Origin: Methanothrix sp.
Lineage (GTDB): Archaea > Halobacteriota > Methanosarcinia > Methanotrichales > Methanotrichaceae
Direction: 5' to 3'
DNA length: 35,331 nucleotides
NCBI GenBank assembly: GCA_003857025.1
Contig: RPOO01000002.1
Coordinates: 1 to 35,331, forward strand
Shown: positions 8,378-17,892 of the stretch, piece by piece
How positions within the stretch are numbered: the stretch's first letter is position 1
Layout of the letters: each line of letters opens with the position of its first letter
The notes under the pieces: generated by a model
Database searches by the model: none
Told to the model about the DNA's origin: nothing
Seen by the model: the letters and a program-made list of their open reading frames with translations, nothing else
Made by a program: the position numbers and the translations under genes

Positions 8378-8848
8378 TTAAACATCGAATAAACGAGTTT
8401 TCCGGCGTGCATCACAAGCGCATATCGCATTCCTTAACCCATTCCAATCGCAGTCATAATGCAAGGGCCAATATTTTCTCAGCATCTCGGCAAGTTCACC
8501 CATCTTCACCGGCTTGCTTACATAATCATCCATGCCGGCTTCAAGACACTTCTCCCGAAACCCCTGAAAGCCGCTGGCGGTTAATGCAATAATCTTAAGC
8601 CGCTCATTCGGCAGTCGTTGGCGGATAATTTTAGTAGCCGTCAGGCCGTCCATCCGAGGCATGCAGATGTTCATCAGGATTATGTCATACGACTGCCGCT
8701 CAAGGGCCAACAAGACTTCGAAACCGTTTGAAGCCGTATCTACAGAGCATCCCATATGCCTGAGCATTAGCTGCAAGACTTTCATATTTAATGCATCATC
8801 TTCTGCCAGCAAAATATGCAGCCCACTGACGCCAAAATTTCCAATCAT
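8378..8848 (-). CDS. Stand-alone response-regulator receiver protein with Asn at the phosphoacceptor site
   Basis: A 156-residue CheY-like receiver. The acidic pocket is kept (LLAEDDALN, about 13-21), as are the Thr/Ser position in IALTASG and the lysine in YVSKPVKMGEL. The phosphoacceptor position reads ILMNICMPRMDG, so Asn60 (codon AAC) replaces the usual Asp. The receiver is therefore probably not phosphorylated in the normal way; it may be locked in one state or recognise partners independently of phosphate. A 35-residue Cys-containing tail (CDWNGLRNAICACDARRK) follows the receiver, with no recognised output domain. The start is ATG 8848; the TTG at 8860 would add four residues. It lies 206 nt downstream of the large hybrid kinase on the same strand and resembles that protein's terminal receiver, so it probably arose by duplication of such a module. 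Confidence 0.9.
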   Translation of the reverse strand: MIGNFGVSGLHILLAEDDALNMKVLQLMLRHMGCSVDTASNGFEVLLALERQSYDIILMNICMPRMDGLTATKIIRQRLPNERLKIIALTASGFQGFREKCLEAGMDDYVSKPVKMGELAEMLRKYWPLHYDCDWNGLRNAICACDARRKTRLFDV

Positions 8849-9054
8849 TAAACCATACAACTGATAGTACTGAATTATATTTAAGCTTATTCACAAGAAA
8901 TTAATAACGAAATATATTATATTAGATATGCCAAATAATCAGTCAATCATAATTAAATAATTAAATAAGTTGGCAAAGATCGGAGCGATGCTTGATCCAA
9001 AAATGCTTGACTCGATGGTAGTGCGAACCATAAAAAATAATTAGTAATGAGATA

Positions 9055-12000
9055 CTAGCAACCGTTAGACCCTGGCCAATATCTATTCAATACTTCCTCC
9101 AGATCGCTTATCTTCACAGGTTTGCTGATATAATCATCCATGCCGCTATCCAGACATTTCTTCATATCGCCTTCCAGGGCAGAAGCTGTTATGGCTATCA
9201 CTTTGGGACCGTTATCCGGCCAGCGTTGGCGAATAATCCTCGTTGCATCCAGTCCGCCGATCTCGGGCATTCTGACATCCATGAGCACGATATCGTAATG
9301 CTGGCGACCGAGGGCTTGCAGGGCTTCTATTCCATTGGCAACGGGGTCCGCGCTGCAGCCCAGGCGCTTGAGCATTGCCATAACGACCTTTTGATTTGAT
9401 GAGTTGTCCTCGGCGAGCAGGATGCGTGGTGAATGAATCGATGGTGAATGAACCGATACATTCTCATCGGCACCACTAACCTGAGATGATCCTTCCATTG
9501 GCTTACCGGCGAAAAGATCGAGCAGTACCATGAATAATTGAGCCAGCTTGATGGGTTTGGTGAGAACGGCAGTGAATATATCCGGGGCCTCGCTCCGGCC
9601 CAGAGAGGCGAGCAGCACCAACGGCAGAGTAACGCTGATTTTTCGCATCTCCTCGGCCAACACTAATCCGTCGATATCGGCAATATCTCCATCAAGGATA
9701 GCCAAATCAAAGTCGTCCCCTCTCTGAATCCAACTGAGAGCATCCCGGCCCGAGGACGCGATCAGGGGCACCATTCCCCAGTAATATGTTTGAAGACCCA
9801 AGATATGACGGTTGGTTTTATTATTATCGACTATCAGCACATGCTTGCCCACAAGCTGAGGCTGAATGATATTCAAGAAGGGCTTCGCATCTGTTGGGGC
9901 TGCGAGAAGGTTGATGGTGAAATGGAATGTCGAGCCCTTTCCAAGAACGCTTTCCACCCAAATCCTGCCGCCCATCAGCTCCACGAGCTTCTTGCTTATG
10001 GCCAGCCCAAGACCTGTGCCCCCATAATTGCGTGTTGCAGAAGTCTCGACCTGGCTGAATGGTTTGAACAATTTCTCGTTATCTTCCGGAGAGATGCCGA
10101 TCCCTGTATCTTGAATTGCGAAATGAATCTCGTGTTTTTTGGAAAATGCCTTATCCGAGACTGCCTTTTCTGAGACGAAAAGTCTGATCTCGCCCTCCGA
10201 TGTGAATTTGACTGCATTATTCAACAAATTGACAAGTATCTGGCGCAATCTCGCCGGATCTCCTAATATATCGTCGGGAACGTTCTTATCAATTAAATAA
10301 ACAAGATTCAGTTTTTTCTCGTTGGCTTGAACCGCTACCAGGTCGATGGACTCTTCAATGCATCTGCGAATACTGAAAGGCTGCTCCTCCAGCACCGTTT
10401 TCTCCTGATCCATCTTCGAGAAATCCAGAATATCGTTTATTATGACCATGAGCGCATCGCCGCTCATCCTGATCGTCTCGATGAAGTCTCTTTGCTCTTC
10501 GTTCAATGCGTCACCATCGAGAAGCAGGCTGGTCATGCCGATTACCGCATTCATGGGAGTTCGGATTTCATGGCTCATGTTGGCCATAAACTCTGATTTG
10601 GCTTGAATTGCTGCATCTGCCAGTTCCTTGGCCTCGCGCAGAGCTTTTTCCGTCTTTTCATGCTCAACAATCTCCGCCTTCAGCCCGGCATTTGAGCATT
10701 CCAGCTCCACCTTCGCCCGATTCAACTCAGCGGTCCTCTCCTGGACACGCAGCTCAAGCTCATCCTTGGCCTTGCGGAGCGCTTCCTCGAAGTTTTTGCG
10801 CTCTGTGATGTCGACCACAGCGCCTGACGCGCGCCAGGGGTACAGGTTCCCGGCATCTGCATCTCCCGCGAATTCCGTGGTCCCGCGGACCCGCAGCCAT
10901 CGAACATGACCCTCGGAATGAACGATGCGATAGTCCATCTCCAAGACTCCGTTTCGATCACCGTAGGGATTATTGGCCGATGTCATGGCTGCCAGATAGG
11001 CCGGGCGGTCCGCGGGATGGACGGCTATCGGCACTCCATCCGCATCCAGAAGGAACGGTTCATTCGCCATCAAGCCGAAGAGCCTCTTGAGTTCAGGAGA
11101 CCAGTAGCTTTGGTTGGAAATGAAGTCGTGAGTGTAAGTGCCGACCTCGCCGTTTTCGGCTGCCAGACGCGCTCGCGCCTCGCTCTCGCGCAAAGCCTCC
11201 TCAGCCAGCTTCATCGGCGTCAAATCAACAGTGGCGATCCCGATGCCTGTAACTCTTCCCGCCACATCACGAATCGGCTCCAGGAAAACATCGAGAAACA
11301 TCGGCTTGCCGCTACGCATGAACCATATCTGCTCGCGAACCTCCGACTCAGTCTCAAGTACCCGGCGCTTTAGCTCAATCAAGTGCTCAGCTTCCTGCGG
11401 CTCGAACAGTTCCCTATCAGTCTTTCCCACAACCTCGACAGGGTTCACGGTCTTCTGGTTGTATGCCCAGAGGAAGCGAAGTTCCCTGTCCTGAGCGGCC
11501 ACCGAAACAGGCGCGTTCTGCAGAGATAATCTGAAGCGCTCCTCGCTCTCCCGCAAGGCCTCTTCGGCTCTGATGCGGCCAGTGGCGAGCGCGACCTGCT
11601 CCGCCACCGACTTCATCATCCCCAGATCTTCTTCGCTAAATGAACGGCGCGAACTGGTGCCGAAAGAAAGCGTGCCGATAACTTTGCCCTGATCCAGCAG
11701 CGGATAGCAGACATAAGCCTTGACGCCAAAGGATCTCACCAGCTCCGCCCTTGAGTCAAGAGTCTCTTGGATATTCTCGGCCACAATCCTGCAGCCCTGC
11801 TGAGCCACCAAGCCGCAGACGGCCTCGCCGTATTCCAGCCATTCAATCTCCCGGGCCTTTTCCTCCGGGATGCCTGCCCATGCATTCAGGTGAAGGCGCC
11901 CTTCCCGCTCATCAATGAGATAATTAAAAAAGACATGGCAGTCCAGGAATTTCATTACCTTCAGGCACAGATCCCTCACGATCCGCCGGGGCGTCTTGCT

Positions 12001-14799
12001 CTCGAGCAGTCGGCTGGCAGTGTAAGATATGATCTCGAGCCGCTCGTTGTTGCGGCAGAGCTGCTCTTCCGCTCTCTTGCGCTCGGTGATGTCGCGGAAG
12101 ACAAGCACGACTCCACTGATGCTTCCGTCCCGGTTCTTTATGGGCGCTCCGCTATCATCGATTGGAACTTCTAAGCCGTCTCTTCTTATAAGGATGGTAT
12201 GATTGGCAAGACCGACAATTGCTCCCTTTTCCAGCACTTTGGCGATGGGATCGGCGACCTCGGCTCTCGTGTACTCATTGATGATATCAAAAACAAGTTT
12301 AGCCGGCTGCATCTTTGCTTCTTGAAGAGTCCATCCCGTCAGCTCTTCTGCCACGTGGTTCATGAAGGTGACCTTACCGTCATTATCGGTTGCAATGACT
12401 GCATCACCAATGCTGGCCAGCGTAGTGGCAAAGCGTTGCTCGCTCTTTCGCAAATCCTCTTCGGCCAGGAGATGGAGCCGCTCATCATCGAGAGCGCCCA
12501 GAGCATAGGATATATCTGCGCTCAGAGATTCCAGCAGTTCGACATGCTCGGCATCGAAGGCTTTGGGTTCAAGGGCATAGATTGTGAGAGCGCCGACCAC
12601 ACTTTCCCGGCAGCGCAAGGGAAATGAGGCCGAAGCACGGAACCCATAACGCAAAGCCGCTTTACGCCAGGGGAGTGTGGCCGAATTGGAGTCAAAGTCG
12701 TCATTGGTTACAGCCTTTTCCTCGCGAATGCAGGTGCCCGTCGGACCGCTGCCAAACTCGCCATCAACCTCGATTCGAATCCCTTTGAGATAGTCAACCG
12801 CCTGGCCCGCACAGGCCACAGGAAACACTCGCCTGCCTTCCACTTGCCCAATCCACACCAGCGGAAAAGAGCCAATTTCCGCCACAACCCGGCAGACATC
12901 GGAATACAGCGACTCAACATCCTGTTTTCGCACTATGATCTCATTCACCCGGCTGAGCACTGCGTAGAGGCGGGTGAGCTTAGAGAGCCGTTCCTCCTGG
13001 CGCTTTCGCTCCGTGATGTCGATGCATATTCCGATCATCCGGACGGGGCGGTCATGATCGTAAATTCCTCTTCCAAGGGCGTTTATCCAGCGCACGCTGC
13101 CATCGGGCCTGACAATGCGGTAAATGCTATCAAGTCCCGTATGCTCCGTTATTGCCTGCTTGATCCTCGAATTGGCTCCGTCTCTATCTTCAGGATGCAG
13201 AACGCTATTCCACACATGGAAAGATGCGGCATTGCTCTTTGGATCGATGCCGAACACCTCAAACAGCTCCGGGGACCACGCGATACTATTGTCTATTACA
13301 TTCCAATCCCAAGTCCCGGCCCCAGCTCCCTGCAAAGCCGTCTCTAAGCGCTCATTCACTTGCCGCAGCGCGTCTTTCATCCTCTTGGATTCGGTCATAT
13401 CGCTATAGGTAACGACTACGCCGTACCCATCCAGGGAGAGCGGTTCTGCGGTTACATTGATCCAGGTAACATCATCACTGCTCTTGACTATTCCCATCTC
13501 GATGTTCTCGACGCGCTTTTTTTCTTCAAGGGCACGCACGCTGGCAAACTCTTCGGGCGGCATGGGCGTGCCGTCCGGGCGAATGATCATCCATTCTGCG
13601 CCGTCGATCTCTCGGCTCGTATGCTCCTGCAAAGGAACGCCAAGAAGCCTCACTGCTTCTTTATTAGCTTCCAGAATCCGGCCATCCTGATCGGAGACTG
13701 TGATCCCAAGAGGAAATGAATCAAAAAGGGCGGAATATTTCAGCAGATTGATGCGCAATTCCTCATCCTTTCTCTTGCGCTCGGTGGTGTCCATGAAAAT
13801 AACTGCGAACTGAAGAGGCATAGAGCGATAGGCAAACACCTGATAATGTTTGCCCAGCGCCGGAGAATAGTGCTCAAATTGGGTCGGCTCGCCGGTCAAT
13901 GCCACGGCACCGTAAGCCTTCACCCACAGCGGGCTATCTCCGGGCAGTACCTCATTGTGTGTCCTGCCGATCAAGTCTGTGCGCTTCAATCCCGTGAGAC
14001 GCTCAAATGCAGGGTTGACATCGAGGAATCGAAAGTCGACCGGCTCGCCCGATTCATCGCAGATGATCTCGTGAAGTGCGAAGCCTTCCGTCATTGCATT
14101 GAAGAGATCTCGATAGCGCAGCTCGCTCTCTTGCAGCGTGGCACTGGTTCTCTCGACAAGCTCGTGAAACTCTTCCTCGCGCTTTTGCAGCGTTTGCTCC
14201 ATCCTTTTATTAGTGGAGTTCTCGATGATCTGCCAAACACCTGAGCGTTTGATCAGGGCTAACTGATGGTTGGCGACGACGTCCAGAATCTCCGGTGCCC
14301 GGCATTCCGGAAGGGAATATGTGCAGAGGGCCATCATACGAAAGCGGCCGATAGCGTTGTTGATGGCTGCTTCATATTCAGCGAAGTTCTTCCAATCGTC
14401 TTTCTCCGGCCAAAAGATGTTTGCAGAGATCCTCATGCCGGCATATCCTCGCTGCAACGCCGCCTCAAGCTTATTCACCCATCCCCCGAACACTTCATTC
14501 GCGGAGAATTCCCAGGATCGCGGGTACCCACGACTGCAATCAAGGATCTCGATCTGGCCTTTTTCAATGTAATCGTCCAGGTCGGGAACTGCTGAACGCA
14601 GGGCATTGATGGCCGAATCGACCTGCAAAGGAGCCGAGGTTATCCACATGCAAAATTCGCCGGCCTTCAACCCCTCCCGAAAATAGGGTACGAGAGTCTC
14701 GATCAGATCCTGGCTGGTATAGTAAAATTGGCAAAAATGCGTCCCCCAGGGAATTACACCTACAATATCGATTCCCGATTGCCTCGTGGCAGCATCCAT
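9055..14799 (-). CDS. Very large hybrid sensor histidine kinase: MEDS, six PAS, two GAF, HisKA, HATPase, two receivers
   Basis: 1914 residues, no obvious membrane segment, so probably a cytoplasmic sensor. Order, approximate: MEDS domain 10-175 (PWGTHFCQFYYTSQDL; the methanogen/methylotroph DcmR sensory domain), PAS 228-340, PAS 350-470, PAS 485-600, GAF 610-770, PAS 781-900, GAF 920-1075, PAS 1081-1195, PAS 1201-1330, coiled coil to 1400. HisKA follows with MSHEIRTPMN (His1410), then HATPase with N-box NLLNNA, DTGIGIS and GGTGLGLAIS (near 1596). Receiver 1 (about 1655-1770) keeps an Asp near 1702 but has VDNN instead of a double acid. Receiver 2 is canonical with phosphoacceptor Asp1841. The kinase core looks fully active. 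The nearest sequence relative in the window is the next gene upstream. The ligand is unknown; several PAS domains could bind haem, flavin or small molecules, but none can be assigned from sequence alone. Confidence 0.93.
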   Translation of the reverse strand: MDAATRQSGIDIVGVIPWGTHFCQFYYTSQDLIETLVPYFREGLKAGEFCMWITSAPLQVDSAINALRSAVPDLDDYIEKGQIEILDCSRGYPRSWEFSANEVFGGWVNKLEAALQRGYAGMRISANIFWPEKDDWKNFAEYEAAINNAIGRFRMMALCTYSLPECRAPEILDVVANHQLALIKRSGVWQIIENSTNKRMEQTLQKREEEFHELVERTSATLQESELRYRDLFNAMTEGFALHEIICDESGEPVDFRFLDVNPAFERLTGLKRTDLIGRTHNEVLPGDSPLWVKAYGAVALTGEPTQFEHYSPALGKHYQVFAYRSMPLQFAVIFMDTTERKRKDEELRINLLKYSALFDSFPLGITVSDQDGRILEANKEAVRLLGVPLQEHTSREIDGAEWMIIRPDGTPMPPEEFASVRALEEKKRVENIEMGIVKSSDDVTWINVTAEPLSLDGYGVVVTYSDMTESKRMKDALRQVNERLETALQGAGAGTWDWNVIDNSIAWSPELFEVFGIDPKSNAASFHVWNSVLHPEDRDGANSRIKQAITEHTGLDSIYRIVRPDGSVRWINALGRGIYDHDRPVRMIGICIDITERKRQEERLSKLTRLYAVLSRVNEIIVRKQDVESLYSDVCRVVAEIGSFPLVWIGQVEGRRVFPVACAGQAVDYLKGIRIEVDGEFGSGPTGTCIREEKAVTNDDFDSNSATLPWRKAALRYGFRASASFPLRCRESVVGALTIYALEPKAFDAEHVELLESLSADISYALGALDDERLHLLAEEDLRKSEQRFATTLASIGDAVIATDNDGKVTFMNHVAEELTGWTLQEAKMQPAKLVFDIINEYTRAEVADPIAKVLEKGAIVGLANHTILIRRDGLEVPIDDSGAPIKNRDGSISGVVLVFRDITERKRAEEQLCRNNERLEIISYTASRLLESKTPRRIVRDLCLKVMKFLDCHVFFNYLIDEREGRLHLNAWAGIPEEKAREIEWLEYGEAVCGLVAQQGCRIVAENIQETLDSRAELVRSFGVKAYVCYPLLDQGKVIGTLSFGTSSRRSFSEEDLGMMKSVAEQVALATGRIRAEEALRESEERFRLSLQNAPVSVAAQDRELRFLWAYNQKTVNPVEVVGKTDRELFEPQEAEHLIELKRRVLETESEVREQIWFMRSGKPMFLDVFLEPIRDVAGRVTGIGIATVDLTPMKLAEEALRESEARARLAAENGEVGTYTHDFISNQSYWSPELKRLFGLMANEPFLLDADGVPIAVHPADRPAYLAAMTSANNPYGDRNGVLEMDYRIVHSEGHVRWLRVRGTTEFAGDADAGNLYPWRASGAVVDITERKNFEEALRKAKDELELRVQERTAELNRAKVELECSNAGLKAEIVEHEKTEKALREAKELADAAIQAKSEFMANMSHEIRTPMNAVIGMTSLLLDGDALNEEQRDFIETIRMSGDALMVIINDILDFSKMDQEKTVLEEQPFSIRRCIEESIDLVAVQANEKKLNLVYLIDKNVPDDILGDPARLRQILVNLLNNAVKFTSEGEIRLFVSEKAVSDKAFSKKHEIHFAIQDTGIGISPEDNEKLFKPFSQVETSATRNYGGTGLGLAISKKLVELMGGRIWVESVLGKGSTFHFTINLLAAPTDAKPFLNIIQPQLVGKHVLIVDNNKTNRHILGLQTYYWGMVPLIASSGRDALSWIQRGDDFDLAILDGDIADIDGLVLAEEMRKISVTLPLVLLASLGRSEAPDIFTAVLTKPIKLAQLFMVLLDLFAGKPMEGSSQVSGADENVSVHSPSIHSPRILLAEDNSSNQKVVMAMLKRLGCSADPVANGIEALQALGRQHYDIVLMDVRMPEIGGLDATRIIRQRWPDNGPKVIAITASALEGDMKKCLDSGMDDYISKPVKISDLEEVLNRYWPGSNGC
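9914..9993. repeat. 80-nt exact repeat, copy 1 (inside hybrid kinase 1, HATPase region)
   Basis: These 80 bases are identical, including third codon positions, to 15797-15876 in the neighbouring kinase gene. Flanking parts of the two C-terminal halves are clearly similar but not identical. The stretch encodes the segment around KLVELMGGRIWVESVLGKGS. Confidence 0.9.
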
Positions 14800-14890
14800 C
14801 TATTTATCGCTCCTGGTCCTGACTCTTTGCTCTTGTCCGACTCGCTTACTTGAAATAAAATGAAAAATATCCAATTATTTTAATATTGTT

Positions 14891-14917
14891 GAGCATTTCC
14901 GCCAATTCTCCATTCTT
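14891..14917 (-). pseudogene. Relic of a receiver-domain C-terminus between two kinase genes
   Basis: On the minus strand these 27 bases can be read KNGELAEML. That closely matches the ends of receiver domains elsewhere in the window: VKMEELAEML in the winged-helix fusion and VKMGELAEML in the stand-alone receiver. The DNA also matches, for example GGCGGAAATGCTC shared with the winged-helix gene. It lies about 10 nt after the stop of hybrid kinase 2, whose own receiver ends differently (VKMSDLEEVLNKY). The simplest reading is that the old end of a receiver gene was left behind when a different C-terminus was recombined in. Confidence 0.5.
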
Positions 14918-14925
14918 GAATATTG

Positions 14926-17892
14926 TCACTCTTTAAATGCGGGCCGATATTTGTTCAATACTTCTTCCAGATCGCTCATCTTCACAGGTTTGCTGATATA
15001 GCCGTCCATACCGCTATCCAAACATTTCTTCATATCGCCTTCCAGGGCGTAGGCAGTTATCGCTATCACCTTCGGCCCATTTTCAGGCCAGCGCTCACGA
15101 ATGATCTTCGTGGCATCCAGGCCGCCGATCTCAGGCATTCTGACATCCATAAGGACGATATCATAATGCTGACGACCAAGGGCTTGCAGGGCTTCTATTC
15201 CATTGGCGACGGGATCGGCTCTGTAGCCCAGGCGCTTGAGCATCGCCATAACAACCTTTTGGTTTGATGTGTTGTCCTCAGCAAGAAGGATGCGCGGCGA
15301 ATGGACCGATGCATTTGCGTTATCATCATTTGCGTCACGATCACTTGCATCATCATCACTTGCATGAGAAGATCCTCCATCCGGCTTCTTGGCAAATAAC
15401 TCAAGCAGGACGACATACAATTGAGCGAGCTTTATCGGTTTAACGAGAACTGCGGTAAAAATATCAGAGGTCTCGCTATAGTCCAAGGAGGTGAGAAGCA
15501 CCAACGGCAAAGCCCTATTGAATTCTCGCATCTCCTTGGCCAACAACAATCCATCGTCATCCTCTATGCTGCCATCAAGGATAACCAGATCAAAGTCGTC
15601 ACCCCTCTTAATCCAGCTAAGAGCATCTCGGCCCGAAGATGCAATCAAAGGCACCATACCCCAAGAATATGCTTGAAGACCCAGGATATGCCGGTTGATT
15701 TTATTATTATCGACTATCAGCACGTGCTTGCCCACAAGCTGAGGCTGAATAATATTCATGAAAGGCTTCGCATCGTTCAAAGCTGCGAGCGTGTTTATGG
15801 TGAAATGGAATGTCGAGCCCTTTCCAAGAACGCTTTCCACCCAAATCCTGCCGCCCATCAGCTCCACGAGCTTCTTACTTATGGCCAGCCCGAGGCCCGT
15901 CCCCCCATAATTTCGTGTTGTGGAAGTCTCGACCTGGCTGAAGGGTTTGAACAATTTTTCAATATTGTCTGCAGAAATGCCGATCCCCGTATCTTGAATT
16001 GCGAAATGAATCTCGTGATTTTTGGAAATATCCGTGCAAGAGACGGAAAGCTTGACATCTCCCTTATTGGTGAATTTGCTTGCGTTATTCAACAGGTTAA
16101 TGAGTACCTGACGCAGCCTCGCCGGGTCTCCTAATATTGTCTCCGGGACGTTTTCATCGATTACATAGGACAGATTCAGCCGTTTCTCTTTAGCCTGAAC
16201 GGCCACCAGGTCGATGGACTCTTCAATGCAGTTGCGAAGACTGAAAGGCTGCTCCTCCAGCACGGTCCTTTGCCGGTCCATCTTCGAGAAGTCGAGGATA
16301 TCGTTTATTATGACCATGAGCGCATCGCCGCTCGTTCTGATCGTCTCGATGAAGTCCCTATGCTCAAGTGCCAGGTTTTCATCATCTAAGAGAAGAGAGG
16401 TCATGCCTATGACCGCATTCATGGGCGTGCGGATCTCATGGCTCATGTTGGCCATGAAATCGGATTTGGCCAAAACCGCAGCCTCTGCGGCATCTTTGGC
16501 CGCCCTTAACTCCGCCTCGGCCTGTTTGCGGGCGGTCACGTCTCTGCCCAGGGATAAAACGGCGGGATAGCTTTCAAAAACAATAGGAGTCGATGCAACT
16601 TCGGCTTCGACGATTCTGCCATCCATCCGGATAAATTTGTACTCTGCCGTCTCACTTATCTCATTCATTTCCAAAATCTTATTTATCCGATCCCGGGCCA
16701 TTTCCTTGTGATCTTCATGGACAAAATGCAGGATAGATCGGCCCAGGAATTCTTCTCGATTTGATCCCCCAAGAAGTTTTACCAGTGCATCATTAGCGAA
16801 AAGGATCTTGTCGCTCTTTAGAACGCAGATGGCATCAGGAGACAGCTCCACAAGCCGCCTGTACTGCGCCTCACTCTTCTGCAGAGCTTTGTTGATCTTC
16901 TCGAGATCGGCAGTCCTCTCCAAAACCTTCAGCTCCAACTCATCTTTCGCCTGTCTTAGAGCCTCTTCCGCTTTTTTGCGCTCCGATATGTCGCGGATAA
17001 TGCTCAAAAGGACGCGCTTACCTTCGATTATTGTTCCAATGGAGCTGACCTCCACCGGAAAGACGCTGCCATCTTTGCACATGTGATAGGTTTCGAAGAG
17101 CAGACCTCTGGCATCGGCGAGCTGCATTTGCATAAATGCGCTCTCTTTGGCATCACGAGGCCTCAAATCAAGGATGTTCTTGGAAAGCAGCTCATCACGA
17201 GTATATCCGTAGGCTTTTATTGCAGCCTCATTGGCCTCGATTATGCTGCCGTCTCTGCTCATATGGAATATGATGTCACGAGCATGTTTGGATATAAGCT
17301 GATAGCGGTTTAATATCGACTCGGCTTTCTTGCTCTCCGTTATATCGACTATGGCAATCCGGCATTCTCTCTCGCCCGGTGGTAAATCAGACGTGGCCGT
17401 GCCGACAATTCGGGCATAGATAATCGGCACTCCATCCCGCAAGAGGCTTAATTCGCAAGTTTGCCTGACGGAGGTCTCAAATGTCTTCTTGCGGAAATCA
17501 TCAAAAGAGGCACGATCTTTGAGCGCAACAAACTTCGAAAAGCTCCTGTTCGTCAGATTGCGCCTCTCTACTCCGAGAAGCGTGGCTCCCGCCAGGTTGA
17601 CCTCCAGAATAATCCCCTGCTCATTCAGATTGAATAGGCCGATAGGCGCAAAATCGTAGAGGTCGGAGTACTTCGCCAGAGCATCTTCCGCTTCCAGCTT
17701 GGTGCGCTTCAGCTCCTCGTTTTGCATCTCCAGCTCAATCTGGTGAACCTGCAGTTCATGGACCAGAGCCAGAGCGTCTTTGCTCCCCTCAACTGCAAAG
17801 CCGCCAGCATTGTCTTTGCGGTACTTCAGGCGCTCCTCCGCCTGACGGCGCAGATCTCTTCCGGGATTCGTTTCAGTTCGTTCTTTTTTCAT
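14926..17892 (-). CDS. Hybrid sensor histidine kinase: three PAS, HisKA, HATPase, two receivers
   Basis: 988 residues. An N-terminal coiled coil (VHELQVHQIELEMQNEELKR, about 46-65) precedes PAS domains at about 75-195, 195-315 and 340-460. HisKA has MSHEIRTPMN (His485). The HATPase has intact NLLNNA, DTGIGIS and GGTGLGLAIS motifs. Receiver 1 (about 735-850) keeps an Asp in VILDGS but has VDNN in place of the acidic pair. Receiver 2 (about 870-985) is canonical, with Asp916 in LMDVRMP. A linker before receiver 2 (about 855-872) is a run of Asp, Asn and Ala, made of short GATGC/AATGA-like DNA repeats and probably variable in length. Its ATG overlaps the stop of the CheB-CheR fusion by 4 nt (ATGA), so the two are translated together. 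It is probably soluble. The C-terminal 500 residues are highly similar to hybrid kinase 1. Confidence 0.93.
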   Translation of the reverse strand: MKKERTETNPGRDLRRQAEERLKYRKDNAGGFAVEGSKDALALVHELQVHQIELEMQNEELKRTKLEAEDALAKYSDLYDFAPIGLFNLNEQGIILEVNLAGATLLGVERRNLTNRSFSKFVALKDRASFDDFRKKTFETSVRQTCELSLLRDGVPIIYARIVGTATSDLPPGERECRIAIVDITESKKAESILNRYQLISKHARDIIFHMSRDGSIIEANEAAIKAYGYTRDELLSKNILDLRPRDAKESAFMQMQLADARGLLFETYHMCKDGSVFPVEVSSIGTIIEGKRVLLSIIRDISERKKAEEALRQAKDELELKVLERTADLEKINKALQKSEAQYRRLVELSPDAICVLKSDKILFANDALVKLLGGSNREEFLGRSILHFVHEDHKEMARDRINKILEMNEISETAEYKFIRMDGRIVEAEVASTPIVFESYPAVLSLGRDVTARKQAEAELRAAKDAAEAAVLAKSDFMANMSHEIRTPMNAVIGMTSLLLDDENLALEHRDFIETIRTSGDALMVIINDILDFSKMDRQRTVLEEQPFSLRNCIEESIDLVAVQAKEKRLNLSYVIDENVPETILGDPARLRQVLINLLNNASKFTNKGDVKLSVSCTDISKNHEIHFAIQDTGIGISADNIEKLFKPFSQVETSTTRNYGGTGLGLAISKKLVELMGGRIWVESVLGKGSTFHFTINTLAALNDAKPFMNIIQPQLVGKHVLIVDNNKINRHILGLQAYSWGMVPLIASSGRDALSWIKRGDDFDLVILDGSIEDDDGLLLAKEMREFNRALPLVLLTSLDYSETSDIFTAVLVKPIKLAQLYVVLLELFAKKPDGGSSHASDDDASDRDANDDNANASVHSPRILLAEDNTSNQKVVMAMLKRLGYRADPVANGIEALQALGRQHYDIVLMDVRMPEIGGLDATKIIRERWPENGPKVIAITAYALEGDMKKCLDSGMDGYISKPVKMSDLEEVLNKYRPAFKE
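15797..15876. repeat. 80-nt exact repeat, copy 2 (inside hybrid kinase 2, HATPase region)
   Basis: Identical over 80 bases to 9914-9993. The two copies are in the same orientation, 5.9 kb apart, so they could recombine and delete most of kinase 1's sensory part or fuse the two genes. Confidence 0.9.
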
